DNA from: Biomphalaria glabrata
Lineage: Eukaryota > Mollusca > Gastropoda > Planorbidae
Direction of reading: 5' to 3'
Assembly: GCF_947242115.1 (NCBI RefSeq)
Contig: NC_074724.1
Span: forward strand, 35,821,005 to 35,885,004
Length of the DNA: 64,000 nt
Below the pieces are notes generated by a model. The model searched no databases. It saw only the letters and a list, made by a program, of their open reading frames with translations, and had not been told where the DNA came from. The position numbers and the translations under genes were made by a program. This document shows positions 46,814 through 64,000 of the stretch, piece by piece; position 1 is the stretch's first letter; every line of letters begins with the position of its first letter.

Positions 46814-47219
46814 TGTAACCCTGTCGGAACAAGTAAAACAAAGGACGTGTTTGGGCCATGAGGCCTTCATCAGGTAAAAAACAAACAAAAAAAGACAAAC
46901 ACATCAGGCACCCTCCAACCTCACGGGATTAACAACCAACACACTTTTATTTAATATATATATATGCTATGGGCACTAACACTAGGTACCACCTTTTCCC
47001 ATTCATCTTTGCCTGACATCTCGCCCCCTTCCGTTTTCCTGCGCTTTTTCACCAGCGTAGCTCATTTCTTTTCTGCCTTGATAGAGAACCATATAGATAG
47101 ATAACAGATAAGTTCACTTAAGCCTATTTTGTGTTAATTGTTTGTCATTTTTGGTTTTGTAGATGATGAAGGCTCATGGCCCAAACATCCTTTGTTTTAC
47201 TTGGTCTGGCAGGGTTACA
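46814..47219. mobile_element. 406-bp inverted-repeat element with hammerhead-like cores
   Basis: Arms of about 60 bases (46814-46875 and 47162-47219) are reverse complements with few mismatches and start TGTAACCCTGTCGG. Each arm, read outward, has TGATGAAGG...ATGGCCCAAAC. This resembles the CUGAUGA - stem II - GAAAC core of the hammerhead ribozymes in Penelope-like elements, with CAAAC in place of GAAAC. The 286-base middle is non-coding. A similar end is at 21537. It could be a Penelope-like remnant or a MITE. No transposase or RT is present. Confidence 0.55.
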
Positions 47220-47358
47220 TCTAGGCATGTTTATTTTCTATACAGTCATTCACTCCTGCAGCAGTAAATCTTTGTTTTCTATCATTCGTTAGTACTATCA
47301 ATGTATCATCTACCCCTGACCTTTTCCGTTGTCATGAAGAGATGAAGTTGTCTTTCAC

Positions 47359-47440
47359 TAACTTCTAGAAGAAGCCTTCCACTAACTTCTAGAAGAGGCC
47401 TTCCACTAACTTCTAGAAGAAGCCTTCCACTAACTTTTAT
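47359..47440 (+). repeat. 24-bp tandem repeat, about 3.3 copies
   Basis: Each unit has TTCTAGAAGAAGCC followed by TTCCACTAAC, with one GAGGCC variant. It begins after CACTAAC at 47358. Confidence 0.85.
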
Positions 47441-47830
47441 TTGAATTTGGCCTCTTTTCTATGAGCAGGCATTGTTATATTGTTTTTCTTGTATTTTTTC
47501 TGGGGTATAGCTCACCACTTCGTTGTAATCCAGCTGTTGCGTTGGCCACTTTTAGCACATTCACCTTAGTATGGCTACATCTGATCTCTAATATTGGTCT
47601 AACCAAGATCTAATTTTAGTTTTATGTTCTTTTCTTATTTGTAAAATATTCTTTTAATGAACCCTTTATGCTTTATTTCATGATGATGGTAATCAAATCA
47701 TCTTGAAAAATAGATGAAAAATAAGTAGATTTAGATACTTAGTTCAGTTTATTTCTTGGGACTGCATTTCGAATAATGGGTTTATTCTTGTATTCTTTTC
47801 TAGATAAAGTCCAAAACTCTACTGCTATAC

Positions 47831-54688
<6,858 letters not shown>

Positions 54689-54855
54689 ATTGCAGAAGAA
54701 ACAGAAGAAAAAAAAAAAGACTTCATTCAAGGAATGAATCAATGCCAACTAGAAATGTGCAAGGAACAGAAGAAAACATTCCAAACAAAAAAATGTATGA
54801 GATGAGTTATTATCTACTGTTTCAGTTTCAGTACAGGCACATTGTGATGTTATTT

Positions 54856-55401
54856 TGTAAATGGTTAACAAAACTATACGACTGACTCAAGTCCGTTTCA
54901 GCAGACAACATGAAGTTTATTTTACTACAATAATAATAATAGTGCACTGCACTCCTTGTTAGTGCTACAAGTCAAGAAATAATAACAATCCTATCTGCAT
55001 AACAGCGGTATCAAAAGTATCCAATATATGTCAGTTACTAATCAATCACGTCCTCATCTCAGCGGGTAACACTGTGTAGAAATATAGATCAACTAATGCA
55101 TGTCTCAAGAGACCACTGGCAACAACTGCCCATAAGTTACTTTCTAACTGAAATTACTACAGACTTTTCTAAGTCGCTACTGTCCATCCCGGACTAAAAT
55201 ATACTTGACCACTCTGTCCAAAGAATAACACTTGACTTCTCTAACTTGACTTCACTTGTCTGCTTTACTTGACTGACTGACCTCTAAGTCTAACTTTATT
55301 CATTCTACTTCCTGTTTTCTACATCAGGAATTCCACGTGTCTTTTAAACTCTTAACATAACGTGAACTTTAGATCATGCAATGTCAACTAAGACTGTGAC
55401 A
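54856..55401 (-). repeat. 3' LTR of the Gypsy-like element
   Basis: 546 bases. On the - strand it begins TGTCACAGTCTTAGTTGACA and ends TTAACCATTTACA. It is nearly identical to the other LTR. Confidence 0.9.
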
Positions 55402-56194
55402 TTACGCTCTTTCCCTCAAAAAAAGATTTTGTAAAAATCTTTTAAAATTTAAGTAATAATACTATTATGTGTATAGTCACATCTTTTGAGAGAAAAAATA
55501 ATCTATACAAATGTACAATGTGTGCTATAATCTCTTGCACATGTCTTATCATGCTATCAAAAATTTTGATGAGACTAATATATGGTCTCATTTAACCTTA
55601 CAATATTTGAAAAAATATTTGTCTGTGTAGACAATACTCATAGTTGTCAACATTATTTGAAAAAGCAAGTTGTCTTGTTTTTGTTTTTTTAAACAAAATT
55701 TCAAAGTAAATTCTCAATTCATCAATAGAATGCTTTCAATATTAATTTTACAACAGAATGAGCAGCCGTGAAAAATGCTCGTATACAAATATACTTAGTT
55801 TATCCAATCAGGTTACATAATCAAATGAAAAATATTGACAATGGTTACATGGTCAAATGAAAAAATATTGACAATGTTCTTTCAAATAAATCAATGCAAG
55901 TGAAATATATCAATATTAAATATTTATGTTGTCTCAATGGTTTGTGTACGAAAATAATGATAATGTTTTGACAATGCAACTAAATCATGAAAGTCAAGAA
56001 AATATATTCTTTAATGATGATTTATGGGGAACATATTTAAATCATCAAAGTCATAAACATATTAAAGCATGAAGGTCATTATCATGATATTCATTTGGCT
56101 CATATGTCTTACTGCGAGCTCATGTTTCTTTAACATATGTATAAGTTACAATCTTCTCTCAAAAAAATGAATCAGCTTTTCACATTATGTAACA

Positions 56195-56790
56195 TCAAAT
56201 ATATTACTTCGAGCCATTAATAGTGCTTTATTATTTTTCTCATATGAAATACAATCTCTTCAAAAAATCAGTGTTTACATCACACGTCAAATATATTACT
56301 TCATGAGCCATCAATAATGCTCCAATAAATTTCTCATATTAAATACAATCTTCTCCTCAAAAAATCAGTGTCTACATCACACATCAAATATATTACTTCA
56401 CGAGCCATCAATAATGCTCCAATAAATTTCTCATATTAAATACAATCTTCTCCTCAAAAAATCAGTGTCTACATCACACATCAAATATATTACTTCACGA
56501 GCCATCAATAATGCTCCAATAAATTTCTCATATTAAATACAATCTTCTCCTCAAAAAATCAGTGTCTACATCACACATCAAATATATTAATTCACGAGCC
56601 ATCAATAATGCTCCAATAATTTTCTCATTAAATACAATCTTCTCCTCAAAAAATCATTTTGCATTACACAGTATCAATTATATTTCAAGCCATCAGTAAT
56701 GCTCAAATAGATCTCACTAATTAAATACAATATTCTTTGAAAAAAAATCATTGTTTGCATTACATATCATCATATATATAGTTTCAAGCC
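56195..56790 (+). repeat. Tandem array of a 97-bp unit inside the LTR element
   Basis: About six to seven units, marked by CGAGCCATCAATAATGCTCC and AAATACAATCTTCTCCTCAA. Three central units (about 56295-56585) are nearly identical and the outer ones are worn. It does not code for a long protein. Confidence 0.9.
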
Positions 56791-58168
56791 ATGAATTTTG
56801 CTCAAATAGTCTTCAAAACTGATATGTGGGAAAAAATAAATTCATCAGTGAAGATCAATGTCACAATCATATCTATACAATTTACAAAGATTATGTACAT
56901 TTGAAAAAATGAAAAATATAGTTCAATAAATAGTGTCACTTACTCAGGTTCCAATATGATTGAGTTCTGTTCAAATGGACTCGTATGAAAAATAATTTAC
57001 ACATTTGCAAAAATGTGAACACATATGACCTTCTGAAGTGTCATGTGTACTAATACAATCAACATTTACGTAGAATATGGCATCAATAGATTCAATAAAT
57101 TACATTTGAATTGGCTGAATAATCTTTCATATTGCTAGTGTTATGTAAAAATAGTGTGACAATTATAGTTATTGACCCATGTGCACAATATTGCTTAGGT
57201 ATATTACTGATTTTAGAGTGATAGTGTTGTATCCTATTGTAAAATAAAAATTGTGCATGTACTGTTCTATGTTTAGTTTAAGTACAAGAGCTGAAAAAAT
57301 GAAGCTCTAATTCAAATAGTAGCATATATATATATATATAATATTTCAAATATGCGATTGTAACACGTTTTATGTGCAGTGAGAAAATGAAATCAAAAAA
57401 TGAAATGAAAAAATTAAATTAGTAAGAGAATAAAGAGATAAATTAAAGGATAAATGACAAACACAAAAACAATATAGATAACAATACAGTCTGCTTTAAA
57501 AGAAATCAATAAATAGAAGACTTTGACAGGAGAATCACAGATATGTAAATACAAGACTTACACAAACAACAATATGAATACAAGAGAAATTACACTTACG
57601 ATTGTACAAACAAAACTAAATACGACTAAACAAAAAGTTTCTAAATGATCTAGAAGTCCCTACCGAACAAGGCTGGTCTACTCGGACCTTATTAGGACTA
57701 GGAGAACAAAAAGAAAATCCCTAAAGATCCCTATCAGATGAAGTGAAATGGAACGGAACAAATAAATTGTGCCGCTTCAGTCTCAAAACATAAGACAGAC
57801 CCACGCCGACTGCCCTTTAAAGTAACAAATATAAAAATGAAAATCAATTTAATATGGTTCCAAGAGTTATCAATCACTAACTCTATATATAATCAACTTC
57901 AATTACTGCTATATCACAGCAAAATCAATGTACTTTATTAATCATATGAATATATTCAATCCTTAATTATAACTTACAGACTTTCTTTTGTAGACTGATG
58001 TAGATTAATCCTCTCTTGTAGCTTGTCAAATACAAATACAGCTTGAGTAGTTCAATAATAATCCATGGATAAGGTAACTTTAAGTAAATAATCCAATAAG
58101 TATAATCCAAATAATCCAATAAGATAATCCAAAAGGTAAGTGTAGTAATGCAGGCACGTGTTATTTCT

Positions 58169-58861
58169 TCAGCGTACAGCTACACCGTTAATGCAGTCAT
58201 GGCTGTTCTTTCCATTCTTCCTATTTTTTAATCGCATTGGAATCAGAGGATCCTTGTGTTGTGCCTCGATTAGTTCCTCTCTACTTACACCGACTTCTGA
58301 GATATTGAGTACTTCGGGGTGTGTATGACTGGCCTGATTATTCATTCTTTTGATTTGACCTCTTGTTAGCACTGCCGCTATTTCAGTGTCTCTCTCTGGT
58401 TCTGAATTGATGAGTTCATTGAGGGAATCAGTTTGTGAGGCTTGGGTATACATATTTTCTTTCTGTTTGGCGTCGGTATAATACATGTTTGTTGTCATTG
58501 GTTGGCATGTTCCCAATTGGTTACGTTTGTTTTCCAGCCAATCCATTATTTCTTTATCACTAATGTCTCTTACACCATCTACATTCCCTATAATGAGGTC
58601 CTGTGCTGGTGTGTCCATAACTATCACCTTTCTTTCACCAGTGATCCATGGTGAGTCAATGTGAACAATTGCCGTTTCACAGATATCAAATTTTTCTTTG
58701 TTTGCATATGTGATCTTGATTTTGTCTTTAAGTTTCTGGCCTGGCTTCAAAAATTTTGCATTGATTACTATGCATGAAGCTCCACTGTCTCGTAGTGAGC
58801 TCGTAACCATTCCATTTACAAATGCAGGATAAAAATTTAGCTTTGACATTGATGAGTTCAT
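58169..58861 (-). pseudogene. Aspartic protease region of the LTR element
   Basis: The frame has the active-site triad motif as RDSGASCIVI and the later LIIGNVDGVRDI flap/ILG-like block, typical of retropepsin-like proteases in Gypsy elements. A connecting tail follows. Part of a broken fossil. Confidence 0.7.
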
Positions 58862-59740
58862 GAACGCTACTTGTTCCTGTCTGTCACAACGTGTGTTGTG
58901 GTGCCGGGGATTTTACTTGAATTAAAATAGTTGAATAAATGACGATCTAGGATTCACAATAAAAGATTCCATGTTAAAACACAACTCTGGAACTTTATTT
59001 AAACATAAAACGTAAGTACAGCTTATGTACAAGTTACAGATCAACAAGCACAACTAATATTACAAAGGCTTTAATCAGAGCTCTTAGAAAACGCGACTGT
59101 CTACTAGGAAATTCTTTTATCGACTCCCGTTCTTTCTACTCTCGTCAATTCTCTGGCGCTAACTCTTTTAAAAAAATGTCTTTATTTATTTTCAAATCAA
59201 CCAATAGATTTGCAACATCATAATTACGTCTCGGGTAAAACCTGAGGCGCTGTCAGGATCTAGATTTGTGGGGTAATTCCTGAGGCTCAGTCAAGGGTTT
59301 ATATTTCTATTTACACACAAGCTTTTAAATGTGAAATATACAAATAAATCTATAATGGCATCTGTGACACTGTCTATTAGTTCTAAGAGTTGCGGCTGAG
59401 TTGTCATAACTGCTAGGGTGTCTATGGATTCTATTGTTGCTGTTACTTTGTCATCTGTTTGAAGTATTTCTGTTGTATCTGTTTCATTCGTAGCTGTCAC
59501 GTCTGGATTGTCTGTGATAGTTCTGAAAGTTGTTGGTATTGTATTGCTGTCTTCTTTGATAGTTCTGGAAGTTGTAATTATCGTTGTTGGTGTTGTATTG
59601 CCTTCTTCTATCATTGGGACTATAGCTTTGGGTTGCTCTGGCGTTTCTTTCGTTGTCATATTTATTGTCCCAATATGTGCCACTTCAATACTGGAAAGTG
59701 CTTCTGTTGATTGATCTACATTGGCTCTTTATGTGACCCT

Positions 59741-60463
59741 TTATGCCGCAGTTAAAGCAGGTTTTATTGTTGCTGTACTTGAATACACCTTCTCAATTAA
59801 AAACATGTCAATGATTTCATCTGGTTTCTTCATATCACAGTTGGAGAGTTCAAGCCACTTTAAGATATTTTGCTTAATTTCAAAGATAGTTCTGTTGTAA
59901 TCACCGTTCTTTTGCAGTCTGATGTCTCGAAAGAGTTTCCTGTAGTGGTCCTCGGATTTGCCAAAGTGTTCGAGGAGTCTGTTTTTCACAGCCTTGTAGT
60001 CAGTCTTTTGTTCAGGTGTCAGGGTGGCTATTATGTTAAGCGGTTCACCTGCGAGATTGGCGAGTAGGTGCTTAGCCATATCTCTAGGAGACATGTCATA
60101 CGTTGAGGCTATGTGCTCAAATTGCACAATGTAGTTTTCAAGAGTTTCATTATTCTCATTGAACTTATGGAACTTCGAGACGTATGGTTTGGATTGCTGT
60201 GTCTGTGGTAATAATATGTTCGGATTCACTTTTGCAGATTCCAGTTTAGCTAACTCTAATTTTTCTTCTTGCGCCTTCATTTCTTTCTCTATTTGTTTCA
60301 TTTCTTTCTGATGCGCTCTTTCTGCCGCTCGTTCATCTCGTTCCGCTACTTCACGTTCTTTCTTCTTTAATTCATCCAATTCTCTTTCGATAAACTCTCT
60401 TTTCTTTTCACCCTTTAATTCCATTTCTCTGGCCAACTCCAAGATTTGATCATAGGTAGACAT
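59741..60463 (-). pseudogene. Gag region of the LTR element
   Basis: It starts MSTYDQILELAREMELKGEK, continues as a long charged coiled coil (EKEMKAQEEKLELAKLESAK), then a capsid-like part with KFHKFNENNETLENYIVQFE and LQKNGDYNRTIFEIKQNILK. The last part recalls the SCAN-like capsid fold of Gmr1/Gypsy elements. Part of a broken fossil. Confidence 0.7.
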
Positions 60464-60894
60464 TGTTGATAGGTGTAGATTTAGACTTCAAGTGTGTATA
60501 ATGTCAATAAATATTAAATAATCTTCAACGTGTATAAAGTCAACAAATATATAGGATTCCAATCTGTAGTATTAACTGTGTAGTGAGTGCTTAGTTATCA
60601 AAATACAGATAATAATGTCTCACTTTGCATGTATCTTTGATATTTAAATAATAGATGGCCAATAAATGTGTTAAGTTTGTAATCAATATGTATCAGGTAC
60701 AATGCACTAAATAATTAATAGTGACAAATGCTGTGTCAAAAAATGTATACACAAAAAAATCAAGTTCAAGAAATGTATCAATATAAAATAGACCTAGTTG
60801 TTAATTTGTGCTAGATGTAATGTACATATTAGTCAATAGTAACAAGTGTTACACAAAAAGTGATCATAGTATGAGAATGTGTCAATACGAAATA

Positions 60895-60946
60895 AGTGCT
60901 GATAACGCGAATGTCGTGGGTTCGGTCCCCATACTGGCCACAAAAA
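60895..60946 (+). other. tRNA-Ile 3' half next to the 5' LTR (primer-binding region)
   Basis: The + strand reads GTGCTGATAACGCGAATG then TCGTGGGTTCGGTCCCCATA and CTGGCCA. This matches the anticodon arm (loop CTGATAA, anticodon GAT), T arm and acceptor strand of a eukaryotic tRNA-Ile. In the element's sense it is the complement, starting a few bases after the LTR, where the primer-binding site belongs. The tRNA match is about 45 bases, beyond the usual 18. Confidence 0.65.
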
Positions 60947-61487
60947 TGTAAATGGTTAACAAAACTATACGACTGACTCAAGTCCGTTTCAGCAGACAAC
61001 ATGAAGTTTATTTTACTACAATAATAATAATAGTGCACTCCTTGTTAGTGCTACAAGTCAAGAAATAATAACAATCCTATCCGCATAACAGCGGTATCAA
61101 AAGTATCCAATATATGTCAGTTACTAATCAATCACGTCCACATCTCAGCGGGTAACACTGTGTAGAAATATAGATCAACTAATACATGTCTCAAGAGACC
61201 ACTGGCAACAACTGCCCATAAGTTACTTTCTAACTGAAATTACTACAGACTTTTCTAAGTCGCTACTGTCCATCCCGGACTAAAATATACTTGACCACTC
61301 GGTCCAAAGAATAACACTTGACTTCTCTAACTTGACTTCACTTGTCTGCTTTACTTGACTGACTGACCTCTAAGTCTAACTTTATTCATTCTACTTCCTG
61401 TTTTCTACATCAGGAATTCCACGTGTCTTTTAAACTCTTAACATGATGTGAACTTTAGATCATGCAATGTCAACTAAGACTGTGACA
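60947..61487 (-). repeat. 5' LTR of the Gypsy-like element
   Basis: 541 bases with the same TG...CA ends as the 3' LTR. The primer-binding region follows on the - strand side (below 60947). Confidence 0.9.
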
Positions 61488-62002
61488 TAATTATAGCAGC
61501 ACATTTTTTTTTTCTACCTTTCATATTTTTTTTTTACACATTTATTCATTTTGGACATCCCTGTTGTAAGATGAATGAAAGGATATTTTTAACTTTGTTT
61601 ATGTGTGACAAAAACATGCTGGTGGAAAAGACTCCTATACTCAATATGCAATATATATTTAATCAGAGATTTTGTTAAGGGTTGTCTTCTCAATTGCTAA
61701 AAAATAGCTGAAATATATTTATATCACTTCATAAATATTGGGAACTGACCCATAGGGCTAAAATCAATAAGGTCAACCATTCTTATTGACCTGCCTAATT
61801 GATATTTTGTGATATTTTGCTTATCATTTAGATTGAGCTAGGTAGTGCTCAGCGTTATTCTGTTTAGGATTGAAATATCAATATTTAAGCTTTTTTTTTA
61901 TTTTGTCTCAGCTAGCATCACTAGCAGTCCTTAAGTGGACATTTTAAGTTCTCTGTTTCTTTATAGTTTCAGCTTTTTTTTATCTGTTTGTCTTAACTTG
62001 TC

Positions 62003-62140
62003 ATGGCTGCCTGGTGATGTGCTATGTCCTTCTGACTGTCATCTCAATAGGTTAGAGTTTAAAACCCTGCATGCTCCCATCCCCTGCTGTCTTTCAGCAG
62101 GTTGGGCTAGCGTGAAATAGTCTTCATTTTTGAAAGAATG
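62003..62140 (+). mobile_element. SINE family B, + strand copy
   Basis: It reads TCATGGCTGCCTGGTGATGT (head), GAGTTTAAAACCCTGCATGC (worn B-box), CTCCCATCCCCTGCTGTC and CAGCAGGTTGGGCTAGCG. Confidence 0.65.
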
Positions 62141-62394
62141 ACCCAAATTTTTCTGACATTGAGCAAATGTTTTATTGTTTAATTACATTTATATAAAACT
62201 ATTACATTTTTTTTATATAAACATAAAAACGAACTTTAAATTACGAAATGTACATTATTAGGTTCAACTCATCATTATCCCTGTCTGCCACTACAGTTTT
62301 CTCATGTTATTCCTCTTCTCCTCCTTAACTCCTCCTTAACTCCTCCTTTCTGTCCATAAGTCTTGCCCCTTGAATTTGGAAAATGTAAAAATGT

Positions 62395-62565
62395 TATACA
62401 TGTCATGAATGTTCCTTCAGAGTTGAAGATAGTTTACTTCCTAGTCCAAACCTCCTGCAGGACGATGGGGGATGTGAGCGGGCAGGGTTTGAACCCTCGA
62501 CCGTCAATAAATCCAAACGACAGTCCAGCGCGCAAACTGCACCACCAGGCAGCCATCCTTTCTTA
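62395..62565 (-). mobile_element. SINE family B, best copy
   Basis: The full layout read on -: head GGATGGCTGCCTGGTGGTGC, A-box to GCGCGCTGGACTGTCGTTTG, B-box AGGGTTCAAACCCTGCCCGC, body CAGGAGGTTTGGACTAGGAA, tail CTGAAGGAACATTCATGACA. It defines the family for the other copies. Confidence 0.85.
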
Positions 62566-63055
62566 CATCATTTCTTAAACTCACACACAATCCATAACAA
62601 ATATGCTTTCTGTTCTGATTTTGAATTTAAAGAAAAATCCCTACAAAACAAATGTATGAGCCATTTTTTTGGGTTGCTGTTGTTATCTTAGGCTACTAAT
62701 ACATCTAAAATGTGAATATAACCACAATCTGCCTTAGATTGTATTTGCTTCATTTTTATTGCAGTCATTTTATTTATTGTTGAGTAAAGAGTTGTATTTT
62801 TTATTTATTTTGTATGCTTGTTTTATGCTATTTAAAACGAAATCAATGTTGTTTATTATTTGCTTAGATAGCCTATGCCGCTAATGACAATTTTATATCT
62901 CAACCCCAAACATCATTTTCAAAACCTCAAACCATCTGTCACCAACATCTTGAACAATGAAAAGTATAAATCTATTGTGGTAAACCATTCTTCCTTCCAC
63001 AAGATTTAGTTCTGCGTTAGGTAATTTTCAAGTGAATTTTATTTTTATAGAAATA

Positions 63056-63337
63056 AGTAAAGGAAGTAAAGTTCCCCTTTCAAACCTTGTGGTCTATAGG
63101 GCGGATGATGTAAAGATCATCTGATTCTGTGGCCTATGGTTAATGAGGGTGTCATGTGGCCAGCACAACGACCAACCGCCTTTACTTTTCCCCAACTAAT
63201 GTCAGGTACCCATTAGAGCTGTGTGGACTCAGGCGCCCGAGGATCATGAAATAAAAATCCCAGTCTTCACCAGGATTCGAACCCAGGACCCCTGTTCAGA
63301 AGCCAAGTGCTTTACCGCTCAGCCGCCATGCCTCCCC
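63056..63337 (-). mobile_element. SINE family A, full length
   Basis: It has a complete tRNA-like head (A-box TGGCTGAGCGGTAAAGCACT after one variant base; B-box GGGTTCGAATCCTGG), the core AATGGGTACCTGACATTAGT, and the far end CAAGGTTTGAAAGGGGAACT. It is the least worn copy in the window. Confidence 0.9.
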
Positions 63338-64000
63338 TTATAGAAATAAAACTTATTATTATTAATTATTTCTTGTAGGTTCAAAGAAAAACTCTTTAGA
63401 CAATGTTGCAATTATTGCTAAAAATTAATCAATGAAAAATCATGTGGGTACGTTCAGTGAGAAATTTCCTGTTCAATGATCAACACAAAGAAAGCTTGAT
63501 TTGCCCCCTGCAACTCACTGGTGGCTTGCAGTCTCTAAAATTGTCTATATAGCACACCCTTCTTAGCTAGTGCTAATCAAAACCAAAAGGTCAAAGTTCC
63601 CTGTTGCAAATCCTTTTCAACGTGACCTAAAACTGATCACAAGTTGCTCACAGGTCATTATCTTTTACTATGAAATGTGTTGTGTACTTTTGTAATTTTT
63701 GCTGACTTTTTATATTTCTTAAAAGTTTTGTTTTTTATTCCTGATTGTGATCTTTTTTGTTCGGATACTATGATGCATCTCAATGAAACCAATACCTTTT
63801 GTATTTCCCTTCTCAAAGAGAGTGGACAAATGATTTTATACAATAGCTTTGAAATGTATTTTTTTTAAAAATCAGTTTCAAAACTTCTCAGGTATGTTGA
63901 AATATCTCAGGAATATGTCATCTCATTGAAGATTTATTAAAATACCAGATCAGAAATATTAATAATGATTTTGTGTTAACTTCATTTGTTTTATTTGTTT

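Larger units (their letters stand above)
54856..61487 (-). mobile_element. Gypsy-like LTR retrotransposon, young but broken
   Basis: A 6.6-kb fossil element on the - strand. Its direct LTRs are 54856-55401 (3' LTR) and 60947-61487 (5' LTR), with TG...CA ends. The flanks TATTT and TAATT are a possible worn 5-bp duplication. Recognisable parts are gag (59741-60463) and an aspartic protease (58169-58861). No RT or integrase was recognised. It is broken, with more than one break. The LTRs differ at roughly seven positions plus one short indel in about 541 bases, so the insertion is recent. It lies 3' of the THAP gene's last visible exon. Confidence 0.8.
61488..64000. other. Spacer with SINEs, no gene seen
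   Basis: AT-rich. Apart from the three SINE copies listed, nothing is recognised. If the THAP gene continues past the LTR element, an exon could lie here or beyond, but none with finger or THAP residues was found. Confidence 0.4.

Noticed and set aside
56195-56790. Regular repeats suggesting a CRISPR array
   Set aside because: The unit repeats along its full 97 bases with no unique spacers, in an animal LTR element. It is a tandem array.
60895-60946. A tRNA-Ile gene
   Set aside because: Only the 3' half is present and it lies at the primer-binding position beside an LTR.

Overview
The window looks like nuclear DNA of a heterobranch (pulmonate-type) snail. The grounds are one intron-rich animal transporter gene, split C2H2 and THAP genes, many tRNA-derived SINEs, an RNase H-bearing LINE of the I/Nimbus type, and AT-rich spacers full of AGATCT/TCTAGA words. 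The species is inferred from general knowledge of such genomes and was not searched.

Region 1-16712 is a nested retrotransposon complex. Four pieces of one Tx1/L1-like LINE family lie here. They are a + strand 3' UTR piece (1-702), a - strand copy (703-5228) joined to it through a 66-bp hairpin, a 6.1-kb 5'-truncated + copy (6814-12918), and a + copy with internal deletions (14817-16712) that fuses ORF1 in frame to the tail of ORF2. A 1.87-kb foldback DNA transposon (12936-14808) sits between the last two. It has an 8-bp target-site duplication and terminal arms built from repeated TCGTTCAC words.

Region 16713-23000 is AT-rich spacer with SINEs and worn pieces of other LINE families. Region 23088-30802 holds the best host gene. 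It has nine coding exons, all joined in frame, for a 561-residue SLC5A7/CHT1-like sodium:choline symporter homologue. At least two positions that hold aromatic choline-site residues in the human protein are changed. Its introns carry SINEs, an RTE-type RT fragment and a 104-bp tandem duplication.

Region 30803-39800 is flanking and 3' sequence, a 19-bp minisatellite open in all three + frames, and GC-rich patches of unknown nature. Region 39814-41424 holds the last two exons of a five-finger C2H2 gene, and its donor site is tandemly duplicated in the intron. Region 44880-47440 is repeat and GC-rich sequence, including a 406-bp inverted-repeat element with hammerhead-like cores. Region 47831-54688 is a THAP-domain gene whose third exon resembles the acidic exon of the C2H2 gene, so the two may be diverged neighbours.

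Region 54856-61487 is a broken but young Gypsy-like LTR element on the - strand, with LTRs that are nearly identical and a tRNA-Ile half next to the 5' LTR. The rest is spacer with SINEs. I saw no CRISPR array and no complete tRNA or rRNA gene.
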